Positions 57,385 to 64,000 of a stretch of DNA of 64,000 nt are shown here, in pieces. The notes under the pieces were generated by a model. The model worked only from the letters and a program-made list of their open reading frames with translations. It had not been told where the DNA came from and did not search any database. Position 1 is the first letter of the stretch. Every line of letters starts with the position of its first letter. Origin of the DNA: Rhyzopertha dominica (lineage: Eukaryota > Arthropoda > Insecta > Coleoptera > Bostrichidae); contig QCXZ01000003.1 in the NCBI GenBank assembly GCA_025024175.1, positions 18,744,392 through 18,808,391 of the forward strand. Reading direction: 5' to 3'. A program made the translations under genes and the position numbers.

Positions 57385-58397
57385 TGTAACAATTAATTTT
57401 CCAAAAACATTTCCATTTCAATCTGACAGCATAGTTCATCGTCTTCTGTATAGTATCCCTACTCCGACATTAAGGTCATAATTGATAACGCTGCAATATG
57501 GAACATTCGAGGTGTTAAATCCGTGCGATCAGCAGCTCACTGACTGCAAGTAAGATTTGCTACTCTTTATTTAAACACCTAACTACAATTATATTAGGCC
57601 AACCAACACCTAAGGCATTTACGGTAACATTACCAATATTTTATCGTCATCGTCGTCGCCATTTTTGTTGTTCGATTTTTCGTTATAAGAAGTCTTCGTT
57701 TTTCCAATTTTGGAGTACCATTGCGACGTATCCTACAAGATCCACGTAGCAGCCACGAAAACCGGAGACCACCTTGTTTAGAATCTGGGAGAGCTATCAG
57801 GAATAATCATCTTTGGGCAGGTGGATTCATCAACAGCCGCCGTATCATTGCATCCCAGGGGATATCTACAATAAAAAGGAAAACAGATAAGCTATACTGT
57901 GCTAATAACTTAAATAATTCAATTAAAAATTTATATTTTAAGTCATACTTACTGTTCGTTGCTATCACATCCAATTTCAGATTTTTTTTTTGTGTCGGTA
58001 CTTATCTATTTACGGCAGTTTACAAACGTCGTGTAATGTTCGACACGTACATACTTACTTGTCAAACAGTTGTAAAGGCAATACACGTGTATCACCTGAA
58101 TTTAATACTATGCAATGTCACAACAAATTTTGAGCTATTAGTATCACATCATGTACCCTTTGTAAAAAAAAGACTAATTATTAATTAAACTAGTACTTTT
58201 AAAGATATCTTGTTTTCTCTTAAATTTTAACTTATGTGCTTTGCTATTTTGGGCATTTAAGTTACGTTTTCACAAATTAGCTGGCGCCCTATATTAATTA
58301 TTGTTTGTTCTTTTATAACGTGAACCCACCCCTTATTGCCATCGCAAAAAAAAGAGCTGCCGTACGCAATAGTGAAGGTAGGTAAAACTACGTCACA
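57385..58397 (+). repeat. 3' LTR of gypsy element B
   Basis: 1013 bp with TG...CA ends. Its apparent open frame at 57721-58188 is also present in the 5' LTR (51312-51722) but frameshifted, so it is not conserved as coding. Confidence 0.92.
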
Positions 58398-58762
58398 ATT
58401 ATAGTTTTCAAACTTGGATCGAACGAGAATTATTGATAAAATGATTAAATGTTTAAATATTCGCCCTTTATAGATAGTTTTCCGACGGACGGATGGTTAG
58501 GTAAATAGTAAGATATTAAATCCTCTTAGAAAGCACCTGGTATCTATATCCTAGGCAGGTTCCGCTTTAGTTCTTTGTATCTGTCCCTATCAGATAATGA
58601 AATGGTTTACTTATCAACGGAATTGGAATAAATTAAAATTTTGTAAATTCCAGAAGCGAAATGGAATCCCATATCATCACGAAAACGTGAAAACGTGTTT
58701 TGCCGATTTTAGTGTGATTATTTAAATTATAAAGGTAATAGTTCCATGTAAAAAAAGTAACA

Positions 58763-58798
<36 letters not shown>

Positions 58799-60458
58799 TG
58801 ACTAACAAACATATTTCACCTCAGCTTTCGTAATAAGTAAAACATGTGTTTTACGTCAATATAAATCAATTTCCACAAAATTGCATATGTTTGGAAGATT
58901 TGTGTTTTATTAATAGTTAATGTATGAGTGCATTAGAAAACATTTTATCAGCACAAAATAGTTTAATCACGAGAACGAAGTTCGCGTGCCTAATTATTTT
59001 AAATAGATAAAACGAGATTAATATATAAATGCAATACATTTTATCCACTATCGCCACCTATAACTAGTAAGAAACCAAAATTATGCAGAATTAAAAAATA
59101 ATTTCACATGAGTTTCTTCTGAAATGTCAGGGAAGTTCCACTGTTTGTGTAAAACTCGAGACGGATACGTTGCAAGTAAAACCAGTGAACCTGTCACTAA
59201 AAATCCACTTAAAAGAAAAGTTAATATGAATGTGTTAACAAGCAAAGTTAATTTCTATAACATATTTAATAACATAATTTAATGAGTGTATTGCAATATG
59301 GGTTTTGATACAAATCCAACGGGGGTGCATCATCATCATCATCATCGGTAGAATCGTTTATTATTATGAGTATTTAACATTTGAGATCCCTTTTACCTCA
59401 TTAGCCATTTTCTATAATTAATTATAGGTAATTGAGTTTAACTGACTGTGTAAATGTTGTTAAAGCATTTTAGTATCGTTTCCGTAAAAAATGGGTTAGT
59501 CAGTCATTGTTTATGTTATAAGTAGGGGTGTGCGATTCGGCCATTGACGAATTGAAAACATCATTTTAACATTTTAAATCGACTTTTATTAAGATTAAAT
59601 ATTGCTTTTTACAATAAATTATTTCAAAATGTATACACGTGACAATAATTAATTACAAAATTCAATAAATTTTAAAATTTTTATAATTTTACACAATTAA
59701 TTCTGCACGCCTGCATGTAATAAATATTAAATTTCAAAAGCTATAGTAAGGACAAGTTTGCAAAAAATGCCTTAACTTTTATTGCGATGAATTTCATGAT
59801 TAAGCGTCAACTTTAATCAGTCAAATGTGAAAAAGTCAAATTGAAAGTTTAAACTTTCGGGCTGTTTCGGGTATCCTTTTGTGACATTTCATGTAGCTAA
59901 GCAAAATTAGAAACGAGTACCGCACCGCTAGACCTTTCTTTGTGTCTTCATCCTTAGGACGAGAAGCTGTGAGCAACGGCCAATCTGTTTGTTTAATTTG
60001 ATATATGTTTTCACAAACTGGAAGTCAAAAAGTTCTGAACAACCGTTTCTTCCTGCTTTCTGCACAAAATGACTTTTTTTGCTTTTTTTCAAAATACATT
60101 GGGCATTACTTTTAATTTTAAAAACAACTAAATCACATATTACTGGCATACTAGCAAATGTTTGTTGAACATAGTTTAATCACCACTAGTAGAAGTTTGG
60201 GAAACGTGGACATCAGTTGAAAATTTAATCTTCGGATCATCGCTTTGTCTGGTAAGCAAAATTAGAATTATGAACCGCAACACTAGACCCTTGGTTCTTA
60301 ATCCTAAAGATGTCAAGCGGTGAAGCCCCGCCCAGCACTACGGGGTACCAGTCAATACTTTTGAAGCCCAGTGTACTATAAAAGACCAAACAACGCAATC
60401 TGTAGTCTAAATTTTACCCAAAGCATGAAACTGAACAAGTTTTTTATTGGTCAATATA
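58398..60458. other. Intergenic DNA with simple repeats and repeat X
   Basis: (AAT)n at 58768-58797 and (CAT)n at 59327-59345. A diverged partial copy of repeat X lies at about 59893-59960 (AAGCAAAATTAGAA, ACCGCACCGCTAGACC) and a full copy at 60233-60376. No gene recognised. Confidence 0.55.
60233..60376 (-). repeat. Dispersed repeat X, copy 2 (inverted to copy 1)
   Basis: Reverse complement of 50991-51142 with scattered substitutions. Copies 1 and 2 face each other around gypsy element B. Confidence 0.8.
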
Positions 60459-62752
60459 CAGGGTGATTTTTTGAAAACTTCACACCTGAAATAACTTTAG
60501 AGGAAAAATTTAAAATTTTGCAAAAACAGGTAAACTTTTGTTTGCAGGGGGACAACTTTTGAGATAAGTTTTTAATGGATAGCGCTTACCCTCTTAGCGG
60601 GGTAGATACCCCTTTAAAAGTTTTAAATGAAACTACCCATCTTACGATACATCATTTAAAAGCTTATTACACAAGGAGTCTTGCCATGTAATTAGTTTTA
60701 CCATTTTTTACCCATTGACGGCGTAGTGGGTCAAAAAGTGCATTGTAGCAAGTGGCTTATAAAATGGAATATTTTGGCCTTTTTTTAACAAAATTTATTC
60801 TCTTGCAGTTACAATAAAAATTGTCCTTACTTAAGCCTAAAAAAACTTGTTAAAAAATAATTGTTACACCTAAGCAAAATGCCAAAAATACTTAAAATTT
60901 TCTTTCGACATTACTTGATATTGCAACTCGACAGTTTATACTGAATTGGCTAAATAATTATCTACTTTGTGTTTCCAATTTTTTGTTTCAACTTTTTGGC
61001 TACTTCTTTGGCACGACCATCTTTTTGTTCACATTCCTTTTTATAAATCGCGTGAAATTTTAAAGTGAGAGTCCAAGTGATAATGGTTTATTCAACTGCC
61101 GAAAGGGTAGAAATAATTTTTATTTACGGTGCTGAGCATAGCTGTGCTCGTGCGTCAGCAAGGATGTTTAACGAACGGCACCGCGATAAAAATGTTGACG
61201 CTAGGTACATTCTCGATCTCATGCAAAAATTTCAATACACTGGATCTGTAGTAAACAAAAAAAGGGCAGGGAATAGAGTCGTTGATGAAATGGCCCAACT
61301 TGAAGTACTTGGTCATTTTTCAATGGATCCAACTAGCTCTTTGCGTAACATTTCTACAGCCACTGGACTTTCTTATTCATCTGTAAGGAATGCTACAAAA
61401 CTGCACAAATTCCATCCCTATAAGATGAAAACTCTCCAGGAACTCGGCGAAGATGACTTCGATAGCAGACTGCAATTTTGCGAAATTATGACAGAAAAGA
61501 TTATAGTAAATCCAAATCTAATAAAAAATATCTGCTTCAGTGATGAATGCACATTTTTTTGAACAGCTCTGTAAATAAACATAACGTCAGGTACTGGAGT
61601 GACGAAAATCCTTATATTTTTCGAGGTCATACACAAGTTCCTCAGAAGCTGAACGTCTGGGCTGGAATACTTGGCAACGCAATTGTAGGTCCAATTTTCA
61701 TTGATGGGACGCTAAATGGGGGAATGTACATATTTAAAATTATTTGATAACGTTATTGATCCTTTATTCACAGAGCAATTAGAAAACCAACGTGACCCTG
61801 AAGGAAATCCAATGTTGGATGAATACGAATTGTTTTACCAACATGATGGAGCCCCAGCGCATTACGCCATTAATGTGCGAAATTGGTTAAATCATAGATT
61901 TCCTCTTCACTGGATTGGTAGGTGTGGAACAATTGAATGGCCGCCACGATCACCCGATTTGACTGCTGTAGATTTCTTTCTATGGGGTCATTTAAAATCT
62001 GTGGTTTACAAAACACAACCTACTAGCCTGGACGATCTGCGAGAAAGAATTATTAACGAGTGCAGGAGGATTCCACCTGAAACTTTCCGAAAAGTGCTGC
62101 AGGAGTTCGAGAACCGTCTGTATTATTGTATGGCAAGAGGTGGTGCACATTTTGAGAATCTGTTGTAAGGTTTGAATTTCTATGGTTTTGTTCACACTGT
62201 TTTTGGAGTTACAAATAAATAATTTTTCTTTTTCGTGGACATGGACTTTCTAAAAAATTACATGATAAATACTTTAATGTTAATAATAATGTTAAAAGAA
62301 AATTTTCAGTATTCTGGGAGTTTTTTTTAAGTGTCATATTTTTTACAAGTTGTTTGTTTAAATTTTGGGTTCTCGTAAGGACAAATTTTATTTCCGCTCC
62401 AAAATAAAATACATTTTGTTGAAAAGAGTCCAAAATATTCAACTTAATAAGCAACCTGTTTCGTAGGCACTATTAATCTATTACCCCATCAATAAGTTAA
62501 ACGTGGTAAAACTAATTACATGGCCAGACTCTTTGTGAAATAAGCTTTCAAATGATGTATCACAAGATGGATAGTTCCATTTAAAATTTTTAAAGGGGTG
62601 CCTACCCTGCTCAGAGAGTAAGCGCTATCCATTAAAAACTTATCTCAAAAGTTGTCCCCCTGCAAACAAAAGTTTACGTGTTTTTTCAAATTTTTAAATT
62701 TTTGCTATATTTAAAGTTATTTAAGGTGTGAAGTTTTCAAAAAATCACCCTG
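60459..62752 (+). mobile_element. Tc1/mariner-superfamily element with TIRs of about 280 bp, DD41D
   Basis: Ends CAGGGTGATTTTTTGAAAAC and GTTTTCAAAAAATCACCCTG with TA on each outer side. The inverted repeats run to about 60735 and from about 62476, with most bases matching. The transposase gene lies between them. Confidence 0.92.
61083..62168 (+). pseudogene. DD41D transposase with two frame changes
   Basis: It starts MVYSTAERVEIIFIYGAEH (N-terminal helix-turn-helix, DUF4817-like). The first catalytic Asp is in CFSDECTFF (about 61546), next to a run of seven T where the frame changes. The second segment, SVNKHNVRYWSDENPY, runs to about 61740 and a second change follows. The third segment carries QHDGAPAHY, and RSPDLTAVDFFLWG with 41 residues between the second and third Asp (DD41D). 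It ends HFENLL at 62168. Otherwise full length (about 360 residues), so only two small indels separate it from an open gene. Confidence 0.9.
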
Positions 62753-63809
62753 TATACAATAACTGTATAATAGTTATGAAAATTTTGAAGTTTGACTAAA
62801 AGAGTTTTTGTACTGTTGACTAGAGCATTTGATTTCCACATTTCATCATTATAAGACAAATGAATACATACTCTTGTATGTCTACATACTTTTTTTTCCA
62901 AAATATGTACTCTGCCTTACATGTATGCATGAAAAAAAGAAGTAAAAAACAATGCCATTCACACATTTTCATTGAGTATGTTAATTTCCTTCAGTAGATT
63001 GCTGTTATGTAAAAATATACACCTGCAATCTACTTTTTTTGTGTTGCTATTTCTTTTGTACCAAATAGAACATATTTTGTCTAATAATATGGTCTATTTT
63101 TCAATGCTTCCTTGAATACTATATTTGAGTGAAATAATAATACATCAGTTAGCAAACATCATATGCAAAGGTACTTAAGAATTCACATCTGCAACAGCAA
63201 AGAATTAAAAAACATGCACGTGTTAAACTTTTTTTAATAATGTTATATGAACAGGGCATGTCTTGAAATTTTTGAGTCATTGTTCTTTCTTCCAATCAGG
63301 CTCGGCAACGGAAATTTTGAGGCCCATTACTCTAATTTCCATGTGGGCCCTTCTAGTCTAGCGTCTGGTAGTTGGTATATTGTATAAAAAAATATTTTAC
63401 TGTGTCTCAGATGTTGTAAACCGCACTAAACATGAAACTATCATACTTGTTCTTACTCATGTAGCACACAAAAGAACCAATATGACAGATACTAGTTAAA
63501 GTAGCAGGAAGGCAGATATCACCTATCTTGGTTTGTACTGCACATGTTGGATATAGAAATATTTACCACTCTTATGGATTAAAGGAAAGAAATGACGGCC
63601 CAAAAACCAGGGACTCAAAAGAAATTATTACCCCTTGTATTAAAATATAATATAGAACTATTATTTGAATTATTAATAGTATTACAGTTTTAGAAAAAAA
63701 AACATAAAAAACAATTTTAATGTGTCGGATGTCGTGCCCTACATCAATTATAAGCTGATCTTGGTTGTCGTAGAAATCAAATAGAATGTATTTATTGAAG
63801 TCCTCTGTT
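62753..63809. other. Intergenic DNA
   Basis: AT-rich, no feature recognised. Confidence 0.5.
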
Positions 63810-63997
63810 CCCTTCTATTAGCTACTCATAGTGGTGCCCAGAATTTTTTCAAATTACTGATGTTCTGCCTCATCAACAAACCGGTTGCGTCCAATGTTTC
63901 GGTGATAGTAATTTTTGGCAATTTCCCACACATGTTCAGTCGGATTGTATTAACAATAGTAAGGTGATATATGACAATTAAATTGCAATGGCTGCTA
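63810..63997 (-). pseudogene. Tc1/IS630-type transposase C-terminal fragment
   Basis: Minus-strand reading gives NCHISPYYC, a stop, then YNPTEHVWEIAKNYYHRNIG. The pattern SPYxxxxNPxExxW is the DDE_3 catalytic-Glu region (PYSPxLNPIExxW) of Tc1/IS630 transposases. It continues to a stop near 63862 and runs off the window upstream. Confidence 0.5.
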
Positions 63998-64000
63998 CAT

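Larger units (their letters stand above)
51243..58397 (+). mobile_element. Ty3/gypsy LTR retrotransposon B, young, nearly intact
   Basis: Two near-identical LTRs (5' copy partly in the gap, 3' copy 57385-58397, 1013 bp, starting TGTAACAATT and ending TACGTCACA). The gag and pol frames are long and undamaged apart from one unexplained frame change in gag. A purine tract (GAAGGGGGGTGG) immediately precedes the 3' LTR. By eye the LTRs differ at only about a dozen or two sites over about 740 bp, so the insertion is recent. The target duplication cannot be checked because of the gap. No env-like frame. Confidence 0.93.

Noticed and set aside
57721..58188. 155-codon ORF in the 3' LTR of gypsy element B as an accessory gene
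   Set aside because: The 5' LTR copy (51312-51722) is frameshifted and ends differently, so the frame is not maintained, and no known domain is visible.
1..64000. tRNA, rRNA or snRNA genes
   Set aside because: No cloverleaf with A/B boxes or conserved RNA core was recognised by eye. A covariance scan would be decisive.

Overview
This is an insect nuclear genome window. It is AT-rich and intron-containing, with GT-AG introns that are either 52-60 nt or many kilobases long, and it is packed with arthropod-type transposable elements. A beetle or a similarly repeat-rich insect is plausible, but the order cannot be fixed from the sequence alone. A run of 100 N (51143-51242) and scattered single N mark it as draft assembly.

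Host genes. There are four. Two are tandem, same-strand sugar transporters of the major facilitator superfamily, Tret1-like. Copy A has a coding exon at 3868-3958 and its main exon at 13657-14999. Copy B has exons at 22061-22144, 22202-22283 and 25120-26441. Both place the last intron at the same phase-1 position, just before the first transmembrane segment. The third gene is an intronless-CDS mucolipin (TRPML) channel on the minus strand (32399-34177). The fourth is AUP1, the lipid-droplet/ERAD acyltransferase-like protein with a CUE domain. I rebuilt it from five exons at 40588-50363: three mini-introns of 52-56 nt and one intron of 8.4 kb. Its last exon needs two small frame changes to be read through. 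A THAP-domain exon fragment lies inside the large AUP1 intron.

Mobile DNA fills most of the rest. From left to right: a Penelope-like element remnant carrying three 42-nt hammerhead-ribozyme motifs (1620-3425). A decayed Ty3/gypsy element with both LTRs and a 4-bp target duplication (4491-9574), followed by a second gypsy fragment, a DD41D Tc1/mariner element and a Polinton/Maverick packaging-ATPase fossil; these four sit in the transporter A intron. Two non-autonomous hAT elements inserted at the same 8-bp target (18284-18692 and 18701-19610); the second is a foldback of GTATCGA-type repeats. LINE fragments. A second mariner remnant (28312-29646). A 4.75-kb hAT-type element ending about 100 bp upstream of the AUP1 start codon (35729-40477), with a Harbinger-like MITE and a large inverted repeat inside it. 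A young Ty3/gypsy element with long ORFs and a canonical -1 frameshift heptamer (51243-58397). A DD41D element with TIRs of about 280 bp (60459-62752).

The host genes do not form a pathway. The two transporters are duplicates, TRPML is an endolysosomal channel and AUP1 is an ER/lipid-droplet protein. What unifies the window is repeated transposon insertion into large introns and intergenic DNA while the coding exons mostly stay intact. I saw no rRNA, tRNA or CRISPR array.
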